A DNA stretch of 64,000 bases from NCBI RefSeq assembly GCF_000711715.1, contig NZ_JONN01000001.1, forward strand, positions 620,001 to 684,000, given 5' to 3'. The position numbers and the translations under genes are program-made. Within the stretch, counting starts at the first letter, position 1, and each line of letters starts with the position of its first letter. The stretch comes from Sphingomonas astaxanthinifaciens DSM 22298 (GTDB taxonomy: Bacteria > Pseudomonadota > Alphaproteobacteria > Sphingomonadales > Sphingomonadaceae). The notes beneath the pieces are model-generated. The model was not told where the DNA came from. It made no database searches and was given only the letters and a program-made list of their open reading frames with translations. This document shows positions 35,268-44,252 of this stretch, piece by piece.

Positions 35268-35845
35268 GCCACAACCTCAAGCGAATCGCCGTCTATTGCG
35301 GCTCGGCCCCCGGCAACGACCCGGCCTATGCCGACGCCGCCGTCGCCCTCATCCGCGCGATGGCCGGGCAGGGCATCGACCTCGTCTATGGCGGCGGCAA
35401 GCTCGGCCTGATGGGCCTCATCGCCGACACCATGCTCGAGGCCGGCGGCGAGGTGCACGGCGTCATCCCCGCGGCGCTGGTCGACAAGGAGGTCGCCCAC
35501 CTCGGCCTGACCGAACTCCACCAGGTCGCCGGCATGCACGAGCGCAAGGCCAAGATGACCGAGCTGTGCGACGCCTTCGTCTGCCTGCCGGGCGGCATCG
35601 GCACGCTCGACGAACTGTTCGAGGCGTGGACGTGGAACGCGCTCGGCTATCACGCCAAGCCCTTCTGCCTCCTCAACGTCAACGGCTTCTGGAACGGGCT
35701 CGGCACCTTCATGGACCATGTCGCCGGGGCCGGCTTCCTGTCGCAGGCGCGCCGCGAGCAACTGCTGCTGGCCGAGAGCCCGGCGGAAGCGATCAACAAG
35801 CTGGACGAAGCGGCGCGAACCGCTACGCAAGGCATGGTCTGGTAG
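35264..35845 (+). CDS. LOG-family nucleotide 5'-monophosphate phosphoribohydrolase
   Basis: The 193-residue protein starts with GTG overlapping the kinase stop. The Rossmann-like motifs YGGGKLGLMG and CLPGGIGTLDELFE are diagnostic for the LOG (Lonely Guy) family, which cleaves nucleoside monophosphates, such as AMP or cytokinin nucleotides, to base and ribose 5-phosphate. Between adenosine kinase and a nucleoside transporter, AMP cleavage fits well. It is 25 bases upstream of the transporter. Confidence 0.9.
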   Translation: MSHNLKRIAVYCGSAPGNDPAYADAAVALIRAMAGQGIDLVYGGGKLGLMGLIADTMLEAGGEVHGVIPAALVDKEVAHLGLTELHQVAGMHERKAKMTELCDAFVCLPGGIGTLDELFEAWTWNALGYHAKPFCLLNVNGFWNGLGTFMDHVAGAGFLSQARREQLLLAESPAEAINKLDEAARTATQGMVW

Positions 35846-35870
35846 ATTTGCCCGGGGGCGGGGAACACAC

Positions 35871-37199
35871 ATGAGTCACTGGTTCGGTTTGCTCGGGATC
35901 GCCGCGATCCTCCTCGTCGCCTTCGCTTTTTCGAGCGACCGCAAGGCGATCCGCCTGCGCGTCGTCGGCGCGGCCTTCGCGCTCCAGACCGCGATCGCCT
36001 TCCTCGTCCTCTACACCCCCTGGGGCCGGGCCGGGATCGAGGGGATGAGCCACGGCGTCTCCAACCTGCTCGGCTATGCCGGCGAGGGGACCGCCTTCCT
36101 GTTCGGGCCCAAGGACAACAACCCGGCGCTGTGGAACACCTTCGCGCTGGGCGCCCTGCCGGTGATCATCTTCTTCGCCGCTTTGGTCTCGATCCTCTAC
36201 TATCTCGGGATCATGCAGCGGATCGTCCGCTGGGTCGGCGGCGCGATCGGCTGGATCACCGGGGTCGGCAAGGTCGAGGCGCTGGGCAGCGCGGCCAACA
36301 TCTTCGTCGGCCAGTCCGAAAGCCCGCTGGTCGTCCGCCCCTATCTCGCCAGCCTGTCGCCGCCGCAGATCTTCACGCTGATGGTGGTCGGCATGGCGGG
36401 CGTCGCGGGGACCATCCTCGCCGCTTATGCCAGCCTGCTGGGCGAGAGCTACCTTCCCTATCTCCTCGCGGCCGCCTTCATGTCCGCGCCCGGCGGCATC
36501 CTCATGGCCAAGATCATCATGCCCGACGCGCGCGCGGTCCCCGTGACCGAGCCCGAGGACGTCGTGCTGCCCGAGAACCGCATCAGCGCGCAGGGCCCGG
36601 CGGCGCTGCTCCCCGAGGGCGGCCGCGCCCCCGAGACGATCGAGATTGCCGAGACCTTCGAGGAAGGCGAGAAGCCCGCCAACATCATCATGGCCGCCGC
36701 GCAGGGTGCGCAGACCGGGGTCAAGCTGGCGGTCGCGGTCGGCGCGATGGTGCTCGCCTTCGTGGCGCTGGTCGCGCTCGCCAATGGCATTCTCGGCGGG
36801 ATCGGCGGCTGGTTCGGGCTCGAGGGGCTGAGCTTCCAGCGCATCGTCGGCCTCGCCTTCCAGCCGATCATGTTCCTGATCGGCGTGCCGTGGACCGAGG
36901 CGGGCACCGCGGGCGGACTGTTCGGGACCAAGATCGTCCTCAACGAATTCGTTGCCTTCATCGAGCTCGGCAATGCCAAGGGCGCCGCCGCGCTGCTCAG
37001 CGACCGCAGCCGCGCCATCGTCACTTTCGCGCTGTGCGGCTTCGCCAATTTCAGCTCGATCGCGATCCAGATGGCCGTGACCGGCGGCCTTGCGCCCAAC
37101 CAGCGCCCGGTCATCGCCCGGCTCGGCCTCAAAGCCCTGCTCGCCGGCAGCCTCGCCAACCTGATGAGCGCCGCGCTGGCCGGGATCATGCTGCCGTAA
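35871..37199 (+). CDS. Concentrative nucleoside transporter (NupC/CNT family)
   Basis: The 442-residue inner-membrane protein has the CNT hallmarks: NIFVGQSESPLVVRPYL with the nucleoside-binding GQSE motif, LNEFVAFIELG in the second half and GFANFSSIAIQ. Segments before residue 60 and around 140-210 and 280-440 are hydrophobic. It takes up nucleosides by coupling to an ion gradient. Residues about 225-275 form an acidic hydrophilic insert with many E residues, longer than in E. coli NupC. An ATG at 35871 is preceded by GGGGG. It closes the kinase-LOG-transporter operon. Confidence 0.92.
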   Translation: MSHWFGLLGIAAILLVAFAFSSDRKAIRLRVVGAAFALQTAIAFLVLYTPWGRAGIEGMSHGVSNLLGYAGEGTAFLFGPKDNNPALWNTFALGALPVIIFFAALVSILYYLGIMQRIVRWVGGAIGWITGVGKVEALGSAANIFVGQSESPLVVRPYLASLSPPQIFTLMVVGMAGVAGTILAAYASLLGESYLPYLLAAAFMSAPGGILMAKIIMPDARAVPVTEPEDVVLPENRISAQGPAALLPEGGRAPETIEIAETFEEGEKPANIIMAAAQGAQTGVKLAVAVGAMVLAFVALVALANGILGGIGGWFGLEGLSFQRIVGLAFQPIMFLIGVPWTEAGTAGGLFGTKIVLNEFVAFIELGNAKGAAALLSDRSRAIVTFALCGFANFSSIAIQMAVTGGLAPNQRPVIARLGLKALLAGSLANLMSAALAGIMLP

Positions 37200-37298
37200 C
37201 CGTCATCCCGGGCTCGACCCGTGATCCGCCTTCCTTCCTTGGTGGAACGCGGGTCTAAGCAAGAAAAGGCAGGCCCCGGATCGAGTCCGGGGTGACGG
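37200..37298. repeat. Palindromic intergenic repeat
   Basis: CCGTCATCCCGGGCTCGACC (from 37200) and its imperfect inverted copy ending TCCGGGGTGACGG (to 37298) flank about 45 bases with homopurine text. Roughly 20 of 24 positions pair. This is the CGTCATCCCG-type dispersed repeat of sphingomonads, located just after the transporter stop; it may act as a terminator. Confidence 0.75.
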
Positions 37299-37336
37299 TG
37301 TTTGAACCGGCGGCCCATCGCCGTTAGAGGCAGCCC

Positions 37337-38281
37337 ATGACTACCGATACGCTCGACTCCATCGCCTCCGTCAGCCTCACCGAGGCCGCCCGGGACCAGG
37401 ACGCCTTCGCCCAGAAATTGGGGAAGAGCTTCGAGGAATATGGCTTCGCCGTCCTCGCCGACCACGGCATCCCGGACGAGCTGATCGTCCGCGCCGAAGC
37501 GAAGGCGAGAGAGTTCTTCGCGCTGCCGGAAGAGACCAAGCGCAAATATGCGCTCGGGCAGGGCGGGGCGCGTGGCTACACCCCCTTCGGCATCGAGACC
37601 GCCAAGGGCGCCAAGGCCCACGACCTCAAGGAGTTCTGGCACGTCGGGCGCGAGCTCGCCGCGAACCACAAGTTCCGCGACGTCATGGCCGACAATGTCT
37701 GGCCTGCCGAAGTGCCCGGCTTCAAGGAGACCTTTCTCGAGCTGTTCGACACCTTCGACCGGACCGGGATCACGGTGCTGAAGGCGATCGCCCGCTACCT
37801 CGGGATCGACGAGGATTATTTCACCGACACCGTCCGCGACGGCAATTCGGTGCTCCGCCTGCTCCACTACCCGCCGCAGCAGGAAGCCACCGGCGAGCAT
37901 ATCCGCGCCGGCGCGCATGAGGACATCAACACCATCACCCTGCTGCTCGGCGCCGAGGAAGCGGGGCTCGAACTCAAGACCCGCGACGGGCGCTGGATCC
38001 CGGTCAGCCCCAAGCCCGGCGAACTCGTCATCAATATCGGCGACATGCTGCAGCGGCTGACCAACGGCAAGCTTCGCTCGACCCCGCACCGGGTGGTCAA
38101 CCCGACCCCCGACCGGGCCAGCAACGCGCGCTATTCGATGCCCTTCTTCCTTCACTTCCGTCCCGACTTCATCATCGAGGCGCTGCCGGGCACGGTTCCG
38201 GCCGGCGAGGAACCCAGGTGGCCGCCGATCAGCAGCCACGACTATCTTCTCGAGCGCCTGCGCGAGATCAAGCTCGCTTGA
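37337..38281 (+). CDS. Isopenicillin-N-synthase-like 2-oxoglutarate/Fe(II) dioxygenase
   Basis: The 314-residue protein has the iron triad His-x-Asp in GAHEDINTITLLLG and His in STPHRVVNP, and the R-x-S co-substrate motif in ARYSMPFF. The N-terminal DIOX_N-like domain (YGFAVLADHGIPDEL) matches the family. Substrate is unknown; bacterial homologues are frequent and often annotated only as isopenicillin N synthase family oxidoreductase. The stop overlaps the following small lipoprotein start. Confidence 0.88.
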   Translation: MTTDTLDSIASVSLTEAARDQDAFAQKLGKSFEEYGFAVLADHGIPDELIVRAEAKAREFFALPEETKRKYALGQGGARGYTPFGIETAKGAKAHDLKEFWHVGRELAANHKFRDVMADNVWPAEVPGFKETFLELFDTFDRTGITVLKAIARYLGIDEDYFTDTVRDGNSVLRLLHYPPQQEATGEHIRAGAHEDINTITLLLGAEEAGLELKTRDGRWIPVSPKPGELVINIGDMLQRLTNGKLRSTPHRVVNPTPDRASNARYSMPFFLHFRPDFIIEALPGTVPAGEEPRWPPISSHDYLLERLREIKLA

Positions 38282-38631
38282 GCGGGGCCAGGACGACGCG
38301 CCGCCGGCTGCTGCTGGTTCCGCTGCTCGGCGCGTCGCTCGGCCTCGGCGGCTGCGTCGCGGGCATGGCTGCGGGCGCCATCTCCGCCGCCGCCACCAGC
38401 GGCCGCAAGCCGCAGGGATCGTTCGTCGCCGACGAAGGCGTGAAGCAGGCCGCCATTGCCGCCTGCAGCGCCGAAGCCGCCAAGTCCGGCGCGGTCGCGA
38501 TCATCGATTCCGAACAGCGCAGCGCGACCAGGGTCGTGGTCTGGGGCAGCGCGGGCACCGGCCCCGCCCGGCACTCGTTCGAATGCCATTTCGACACGAG
38601 GATCGTCGGCTTCAAACTGCGTCGGATCTGA
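38278..38631 (+). CDS. Small lipoprotein
   Basis: The frame is open from 38218, but the plausible start is the TTG at 38278 overlapping the dioxygenase stop (TTGA). From there the protein has 117 residues with an arginine-rich n-region (RTTRRRL), a hydrophobic core and a lipobox LGLGGC. The mature part (VKQAAIAACSAEAAKSG, then FECHFD) contains two further cysteines. The family is not recognised. Ribosome-site support is weak, so the start is a judgement. Confidence 0.6.
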   Translation: MSGARTTRRRLLLVPLLGASLGLGGCVAGMAAGAISAAATSGRKPQGSFVADEGVKQAAIAACSAEAAKSGAVAIIDSEQRSATRVVVWGSAGTGPARHSFECHFDTRIVGFKLRRI

Positions 38632-38644
38632 GGCTTGCCCGGGA

Positions 38645-38875
38645 TCAGCGGCTTGAACCGGCCCTTCCGCCAGTCCGGTCGGCGACCCACGCCAATGCCA
38701 GCAGCGCCGGCACCCAGAAGGGAAAGATGCCGTAGAGGGTGTCGCTGACCGAGTGCGACTGCCGGTCGATTGCCGACGCAATCTGCGCGCAGAAAATCAG
38801 GGTGCCGGCGCTCAGCGCCCAGCCGATAACCGAGGCCGGTAGAAAGAGCAGTCCGCAAGGACGAAACCAGTGCAT
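38645..38875 (-). CDS. Small membrane protein
   Basis: The 76-residue protein begins MHWFRPCGLLFLPASVIGWA and has two hydrophobic segments (residues about 8-30 and 49-66). The ATG at 38875 was chosen because AGGAGG lies 8 bases upstream, an unusually good ribosome site; a GTG nine bases earlier falls inside the same region. Function is unknown. The adjoining upstream 300 bases have no other gene on this strand. Confidence 0.6.
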   Translation of the reverse strand: MHWFRPCGLLFLPASVIGWALSAGTLIFCAQIASAIDRQSHSVSDTLYGIFPFWVPALLALAWVADRTGGRAGSSR

Positions 38876-39202
38876 GACGTTCACCTCCTAATGCTGCGGC
38901 CCCCTCGTGCAAGCCGACGACGGGACAGGTCATGAGCAAGGGGTGAGCATTTCCGGAGCATTGTGGGGTGCCGGCCCCATGCAAGATTGCAAAGTAGGAT
39001 TTGCCATGCTCTTATAACCTTGATGGTTCAAGGGGGGCGTAGAGAGGTGCCAAGAGGGCGAGTGGCAAGTTCACACTATGAGACCTTCGGTTCTACTCCT
39101 TCATTGCCGGAATTCTGCCGCGGAAGACAGGGAGGCGACACCATGTTGCACCCGCGGACCCTGGGACCTTTGTGAACCTTTCGTTCCGCGCCCGCCGGGC
39201 TT
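38876..39202. other. Intergenic region upstream of leuC
   Basis: About 330 bases without a full gene. It is less GC-rich than its flanks, holds the promoter space for the small membrane protein and for leuCD, a 10-codon open frame with a strong ribosome site (39143-39175), and a hairpin around the leuC start. A 70-codon frame from 38963 has poor codon character and was not called. Confidence 0.7.
39143..39175 (+). CDS. Possible leucine leader peptide for leuCD
   Basis: A 10-residue frame reads MLHPRTLGPL and follows GGGAGG at 7 bases, a better ribosome site than that of leuC. Three of ten codons are leucine, two of them the rare TTG. It ends 27 bases before the leuC ATG. The arrangement fits a leader whose translation reports leucyl-tRNA supply, but no paired terminator/antiterminator was identified. 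Confidence 0.3.
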   Translation: MLHPRTLGPL

Positions 39203-39215
39203 ATGGCTAGGCCCG
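39196..39215 (+). promoter_or_regulatory. Hairpin with the leuC start codon in its loop
   Basis: CGGGC (39196-39200) and GCCCG (39211-39215) are exactly complementary and enclose a 10-base loop that contains the leuC ATG (39203-39205). leuC has no visible Shine-Dalgarno sequence. The hairpin could limit initiation unless upstream translation opens it. Confidence 0.35.
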
Positions 39216-40627
39216 TGGCTGGTCTCACCCTCTACGACAGGATCTGGAACGCCCATGCGGTGGCGCCGGTCAGCGGCGAGGACTGGCTGCTCTATATCGA
39301 CCGCCATCTCATCCATGAGCTGACCAGCCCGCAGGCCTTCACCGGCTTGCGCGAGGCGGGGCGGAGGGTCCGCCGACCCGAGCTGACGCTCGCGGTCGCC
39401 GACCACCAGGTGCCGACGGTCGGGCGCGCGCTCGGGATCGCCGGCATCGCCGATCCCGACGCCCGCGCGCAGGTCGAGGCGCTCGAGCGCAACGTCGCCG
39501 AGTTCGGCGTCCCCTACATTCCGCTCACTCACCGCGCGCAGGGGATCGTCCACATCATCGGGCCCGAGCTTGGGCTGACCCTCCCCGGCATGACCATCGT
39601 CTGCGGCGACAGCCACACCGCCACCCATGGCGCGTTCGGCGCGCTCGCCTTCGGGATCGGCACCAGCGAAGTCGAGCATGTGCTCGCCACCCAGACATTG
39701 CTGGCGAAGAAGTCGCGAAACATGCGGGTAACGGTGACCGGCCGGCTCGGTCGCGGAGTCACCGCCAAGGACGTCATCCTCGCGCTGATCGGCCGGATCG
39801 GCACCGCGGGCGGGACCGGCCATGTCATCGAATATGCCGGACCGGTGATCGAGGCGCTCGACATGGCCGGGCGGATGACCGTCTGTAACATGTCGATCGA
39901 GGCGGGCGCGCGGGCCGGCCTCGTCGCGCCCGACGACAGGACCTTCGACTGGCTGCGTGGACGCCCGCTGTCGCCGCAGGGCGCGGACTTCGACGCCGCC
40001 TGCGAGCGGTGGCGCGCCCTCCGCAGCGACGACGACGCGCTGTTCGACCGCGAGGTCACCCTCGATGCCGCCGACATCGCGCCGATGGTCAGCTGGGGGA
40101 CCAGCCCCGAGGCCGTGACGACCGTCGCGGGCACCGCGCCAGTCCTCGACGGCCTCGACGCGGCGAAGCGCGCGCAGGTCGCGCGGATGCTCGATTACAT
40201 GGGCCTCGCGCCCGGACAGAAGCTCGCCGGGGTCGCCATCGACCGGGTGTTCATCGGCAGCTGCACCAACGCGCGGATGGAGGACCTCCGCGCCGCCGCC
40301 GAAGTGGTCCGGGGGCACCATGTCGCCACCGGGGTCAGGGCGCTCGTCGTCCCCGGCTCGGGCGAGGTCAAGCGCCAGGCCGAGGCGGAGGGGCTCGACC
40401 GGATCTTCGCCGGCGCGGGCTTCGAGTGGCGCGACGCGGGCTGCTCCATGTGCCTCGGCCTCAACGAGGACCGGCTTCGTCCGGGGGAGCGCTGCGCCTC
40501 GACCTCCAACCGCAATTTCGAGGGCCGGCAGGGTCCCGGCGGACGGACCCACCTGATGAGCCCCGCCATGGCGGCCGCCGCCGCCATCGCGGGACAAATC
40601 GTCGACGTTCGGACATGGGCACAATGA
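39203..40627 (+). CDS. leuC: 3-isopropylmalate dehydratase, large subunit
   Basis: The 474-residue protein is the iron-sulfur subunit that isomerises 2-isopropylmalate to 3-isopropylmalate in leucine biosynthesis. The aconitase-fold motifs are intact: [32 protein letters not shown] with the first cluster cysteine, and GCSMCLGLN with the other two. The end [14 protein letters not shown] is typical. Its stop overlaps the leuD ATG by four bases. No leuA or leuB is in the window. Confidence 0.96.
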   Translation: MARPVAGLTLYDRIWNAHAVAPVSGEDWLLYIDRHLIHELTSPQAFTGLREAGRRVRRPELTLAVADHQVPTVGRALGIAGIADPDARAQVEALERNVAEFGVPYIPLTHRAQGIVHIIGPELGLTLPGMTIVCGDSHTATHGAFGALAFGIGTSEVEHVLATQTLLAKKSRNMRVTVTGRLGRGVTAKDVILALIGRIGTAGGTGHVIEYAGPVIEALDMAGRMTVCNMSIEAGARAGLVAPDDRTFDWLRGRPLSPQGADFDAACERWRALRSDDDALFDREVTLDAADIAPMVSWGTSPEAVTTVAGTAPVLDGLDAAKRAQVARMLDYMGLAPGQKLAGVAIDRVFIGSCTNARMEDLRAAAEVVRGHHVATGVRALVVPGSGEVKRQAEAEGLDRIFAGAGFEWRDAGCSMCLGLNEDRLRPGERCASTSNRNFEGRQGPGGRTHLMSPAMAAAAAIAGQIVDVRTWAQ

Positions 40628-41262
40628 CCCCGTTCAGGACCCTCACCGGCATCGCTGCGGCGCTCCCCATCGCCAATATCGACACCGACCAGGTGATCCC
40701 CGCCGACTATCTCAAGGGGACCACCCGCGACGGCCTCGGCGCGGGCCTGTTCGCGCCCTTGCGCTACGACGGCGAAGGGCGCGAGCGATGCGACTTTCTC
40801 CTCAATCGCGAGCCGTGGCGGCGGGCCGAGATCCTCGTCACGCTCGACAATTTCGGCTGCGGGTCGAGCCGCGAGCATGCGCCCTGGGCGCTCGCCGGCT
40901 TCGGCATTCGCGCCATCCTCGCGCCGAGCTTCGCCGACATCTTCCGCAACAACGCCTTCAAGAACGGACTCCTGCCCGCGACCCTCGCGCCCGACGCCAT
41001 CGCCCGGTTGCTGGAGCTCGCGGCCAATCCCAATTCGGCGACCTTCACCGTCGATCTCGAGCGGCAAACGGTGACCACCGCCACGGGCGAAGAATTCGCG
41101 TTCGACGTCCCAGCCGAACGCCGCGACGCGCTATTGAGCGGCCTCGACGAGATCGGTCGCTCGCTGCAGCTCGAGGACGCCATCGCCGCGTTCGAAGAGC
41201 GGCACCTGGCGACGCTGCCGCCAATTCCGGCCTGGCCGGCACTGGCGGCGCGCCTCGCCTAG
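40624..41262 (+). CDS. leuD: 3-isopropylmalate dehydratase, small subunit
   Basis: The 212-residue swivel subunit pairs with LeuC. It begins [30 protein letters not shown], and the active-site loop [16 protein letters not shown] is intact. A further ATG nine bases upstream is possible. The ATG at 40624 overlaps the leuC stop (ATGA). The stop codon overlaps that of the convergent TonB receptor gene by four bases. Confidence 0.95.
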   Translation: MTPFRTLTGIAAALPIANIDTDQVIPADYLKGTTRDGLGAGLFAPLRYDGEGRERCDFLLNREPWRRAEILVTLDNFGCGSSREHAPWALAGFGIRAILAPSFADIFRNNAFKNGLLPATLAPDAIARLLELAANPNSATFTVDLERQTVTTATGEEFAFDVPAERRDALLSGLDEIGRSLQLEDAIAAFEERHLATLPPIPAWPALAARLA

Positions 41263-43817
41263 AATTTCGCGCCCAGCTCGACGCCGAACTGGCGACGGCT
41301 GCCCGGCGAGATGAAGGATCCGCCGAACTCGATCGCCGGAATGACCTCGTTGAGATATTTCTTGTCGGTCACGTTATCGACGAAGGCGATCACCTTCCAA
41401 TGCTCGGTCTCGAGCCCGCCGCGCAGGTTGAGCACGCCGAACTTGTCGCGCCGGGCGACGTCGTAGCGGGCATTGCCGATGAAGCCGGGGAGACCGAGCG
41501 CACTGATCGGCAGCAAGGCGGTGAAGAGGGTCGGACGCTCCTGGTCCTGCACCGTGTGGAACCAGGTCGGGCCGGTCAGGCGATAGTCGGCGCGCGCGAC
41601 GAGGTCGGCAAAGCCGATGCTCTGCGTGAGCTGGGTGCCGAGGTTGAGCGTATAGTCGGCGGTATAGGGCGACTTGTTGCCGACCGTGTAAGGCCGCGAG
41701 GCGTTCTTCTTGATCTTGCTGTCGGTGACGTTGAACGAGCCGAACACGCTCCACCCGCGCATCGGCTTGACGCTGACGTTCAGTTCGACGCCCTTGGTGT
41801 CGACCCGGTCGATGTTCGAGACGACGCGCAGCAAGCCGAAGCTGCCGACGAAGAATTCGAAGAACTGCATGTCGTGGATGCGGGTGTAATAGCCCGCGAG
41901 GTCGTAGGTGACGGCGCCGTTCATGAAGCCGCCCTTGATCCCGGCCTCGAAGGCGCTCGATCGCTCCTTGCGGTAGCGGTCGTTGATCAGCACGTCGGCG
42001 TCGATCGTTCCCGGCGTCACCCCGTCGTTGAACGAGGCGTCGATGGTCGCCTTGGCGCCGCTGTTGTTGAAGCCGCCTGCTTTGAAGCCGATGCCCCAAT
42101 TGGCGTAGACATTCATGTCGGGCGTCGGCCGGTAGCTGAGGCTGATCTTGGGCTGGAACTGGCGGAAGGTCTTCTTCTGGTCGGGGATCGGTCCCGACAC
42201 CTGCCCCGGGTTGAGCGGCGCGCCGGTGATCGGGTCGGTCACGAAAGGCACCCGGTTGGACGCGCGCCGCGCTTCGATGTCGTAGCGTCCGGCGAGCCCG
42301 ATCTTGAACTGGTCGCTCACCGCATAATCGGCGGAAGCGAAGCCCGCATAGACATTGGTCCTGAACTTGTCGGCGTAGAGCTGGCTGGTCGGATTGGCGC
42401 TGGTCGGCCCGTTGTAGAGGTTCTTGATGACCCCCTGGCCAAGGTCCGCGCCGAGGCTGACGCCGACCAGCCGGTCGATGTGGAGGTAGTAAGCGCCGAC
42501 CTGCCAGCTCAAGGGGCCGGTGCCGTTCGAGGCGAGGCGCACTTCGCCGCTCCAGTCCTTCTGGTTGCGGACCTGATATTGGGTGCCGTCGCAGGTGGTC
42601 GGCGAATAGGGTCCGAAGGTCGAGCCATTGGCCGGCGCGAAGATGAAGGGGACGGGGATCGCGCCGATGAAGCCCGGCTGGTTGACCGGATAGCCGGTCA
42701 GCGCCGCGGTCGAGGCGAAACAACTGTTCAAGGCAGCGACGCTGGTCGGATTGACTGGTCCGCCGTTCGCCGCCGAAATGTAGCGTGCGAAATCGGCCGA
42801 GGTGCCGTCGGCGACGAGGTTCTGCTTGACGTTGGAATAGAGCGTCCAGGCGGTGAGCTTGGTGGCCCCAAAGTCATGCTCGATCTTGGCCGAGGCTTCC
42901 CATGTCTTCTGGTCGTTGGTCGGCTTGATGTTGCTGTAGAAGTTGAACGGGTGGGCGTTGACGTCCTCGTAGAAGGCCGGGTTCACCGCCGCGAAATTGG
43001 GCAGGTGAAAGGCCGCGTTGAAGGCGATCGAGGCCCCGTCGAACCGGGCGTAGCGCGCCTTGACGTCGAGGTTGGTCTGCGGCCCCAGCGCGGCGACGAT
43101 CCGGCCGTCGACGCCATAGGTCTTGGCATTGTCGACGCAGTCGCAGTCGAGGAAGTCGTTGTGATAGAAGCCGTCGGTCTTGCGGTAATTGGCCGACAGG
43201 ACGATCCCGACGTCGGGCGCGATCGGTCCCGCGACGTAGCCGCGCGCTTCCTGCGTATTCTGTTCGGCCAGCACCACCGTCGCGCCGCCGCCCCATGACT
43301 TGCCGGGCCGGATCGTGGTGAGCACGATCGCGCCGGCGGCGGCGTTGCGGCCGTAGAGCGCGCCCTGCGGGCCCTTGAGGATCTCGACCTGGCGGAGCGT
43401 GCCCTGCACCTCGTTCAATTGCGCGGTGTTGGTCTTGAGGATTCCGTCGACCACCAGCGCGACCGAGCTTTCGGCATCGCGCGCACCGTTGATCCCGCGG
43501 ATGTTGATCTGGGTGTCGCCGGCCTCGGCGGTGCCCGTGACGATGGTGACGCCCGGGGTCAGCTGGACGAAGCTTTCGGCATTGGTGACGCCGGTGCGGG
43601 CCAGCGTCTCGGACGAGATGACGCTGACCGAGGCGGGGACGTCGATCAGCCGCTCGGCCTGGCGGCGGGCGGTGACGATGATGTCGCTGTCCTTCTCGGG
43701 CGCCGCATTCGCCGCCGCCGGATCCGGCTCCGCGGCGCTGTCCTGGGCCTGCGCGGGCGCCGCAAGCGCAAGCACGGCGGTCCCGAGGGCGAGCTGCGCT
43801 TTCCACCACCTGTTCAT
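41259..43817 (-). CDS. TonB-dependent outer-membrane receptor of the catabolic island
   Basis: The 852-residue protein has a signal peptide ending AAPAQA, a TonB-box-like SDIIVTARRQ, a plug (TPGVTIVTG, then INIRGINGARDAESSVALVVDGI and VEILKGPQGALYGRNAAAGAI) and a long barrel ending GVELGAKF. It resembles the large sphingomonad receptors for organic substrates rather than ferric siderophores. It is the last of a four-gene set behind the racemase-like and two SnoaL-like genes, so it likely imports the substrate of the island across the outer membrane. Confidence 0.92.
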   Translation of the reverse strand: MNRWWKAQLALGTAVLALAAPAQAQDSAAEPDPAAANAAPEKDSDIIVTARRQAERLIDVPASVSVISSETLARTGVTNAESFVQLTPGVTIVTGTAEAGDTQINIRGINGARDAESSVALVVDGILKTNTAQLNEVQGTLRQVEILKGPQGALYGRNAAAGAIVLTTIRPGKSWGGGATVVLAEQNTQEARGYVAGPIAPDVGIVLSANYRKTDGFYHNDFLDCDCVDNAKTYGVDGRIVAALGPQTNLDVKARYARFDGASIAFNAAFHLPNFAAVNPAFYEDVNAHPFNFYSNIKPTNDQKTWEASAKIEHDFGATKLTAWTLYSNVKQNLVADGTSADFARYISAANGGPVNPTSVAALNSCFASTAALTGYPVNQPGFIGAIPVPFIFAPANGSTFGPYSPTTCDGTQYQVRNQKDWSGEVRLASNGTGPLSWQVGAYYLHIDRLVGVSLGADLGQGVIKNLYNGPTSANPTSQLYADKFRTNVYAGFASADYAVSDQFKIGLAGRYDIEARRASNRVPFVTDPITGAPLNPGQVSGPIPDQKKTFRQFQPKISLSYRPTPDMNVYANWGIGFKAGGFNNSGAKATIDASFNDGVTPGTIDADVLINDRYRKERSSAFEAGIKGGFMNGAVTYDLAGYYTRIHDMQFFEFFVGSFGLLRVVSNIDRVDTKGVELNVSVKPMRGWSVFGSFNVTDSKIKKNASRPYTVGNKSPYTADYTLNLGTQLTQSIGFADLVARADYRLTGPTWFHTVQDQERPTLFTALLPISALGLPGFIGNARYDVARRDKFGVLNLRGGLETEHWKVIAFVDNVTDKKYLNEVIPAIEFGGSFISPGSRRQFGVELGAKF

Positions 43818-43853
43818 ACCGAAACCCTCCCTGTTCGGGCGGTCCGTCCGCGC

Positions 43854-44252
43854 TCAGACGAGGACGTTGGCACCGCTCATGTAGACGTAGACTTCCTGGA
43901 ATTTGCCGTCCCGAATGCGCCAGAAATTGGTGTTGTTGAGGCGCGTTACGCTACCGTCGGCGGCGGTCAGGACCGCTTCGAAACTCGCCGCGATGCGGCC
44001 ATTCGCCTCGTCTACCGTGCAGGTGAAATCCTTGTGCACAATGGTCTCGTAGGCGCCGAAGAAATCCTCGAACATGCGGCGGATGGCGGGCTTGCCGGCA
44101 TGCCGCGTGAAGCTGGTCTGGACGCAGAACAGGGCTTCCTCGTGGAAGCAGGCGAGGGCGCCTTCCATGTTCTTGGCGTCGACATTGCCGAAGTAGGTTC
44201 GGGTCGCGAGCTCGATCAGCGCGTCGCGGGAAAGGCCGGGCTCATATTGCAT
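43854..44252 (-). CDS. SnoaL-like / NTF2-fold protein 1
   Basis: The 132-residue protein has an NTF2-like pattern: an N-terminal helix (ALIELATRTYFGNVDAKN), MEGALACFHEEALF, then HAGKPAIRRMFEDFF and a C-terminal YVYMSGANVL. Such cone-fold proteins can be cyclases, isomerases or hydrolases, or small-ligand binders. It shares the YVYMSG ending with the next gene, implying duplication. Start ATG overlaps the stop of the upstream gene as TGATG, so they are coupled. Confidence 0.8.
   Translation of the reverse strand: MQYEPGLSRDALIELATRTYFGNVDAKNMEGALACFHEEALFCVQTSFTRHAGKPAIRRMFEDFFGAYETIVHKDFTCTVDEANGRIAASFEAVLTAADGSVTRLNNTNFWRIRDGKFQEVYVYMSGANVLV

Noticed and set aside
38963-39175. A 70-codon plus-strand frame before leuC
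   Set aside because: No ribosome site at its start, poor codon character, and only its last 11 codons have a strong internal site, which I list separately as a possible leader.
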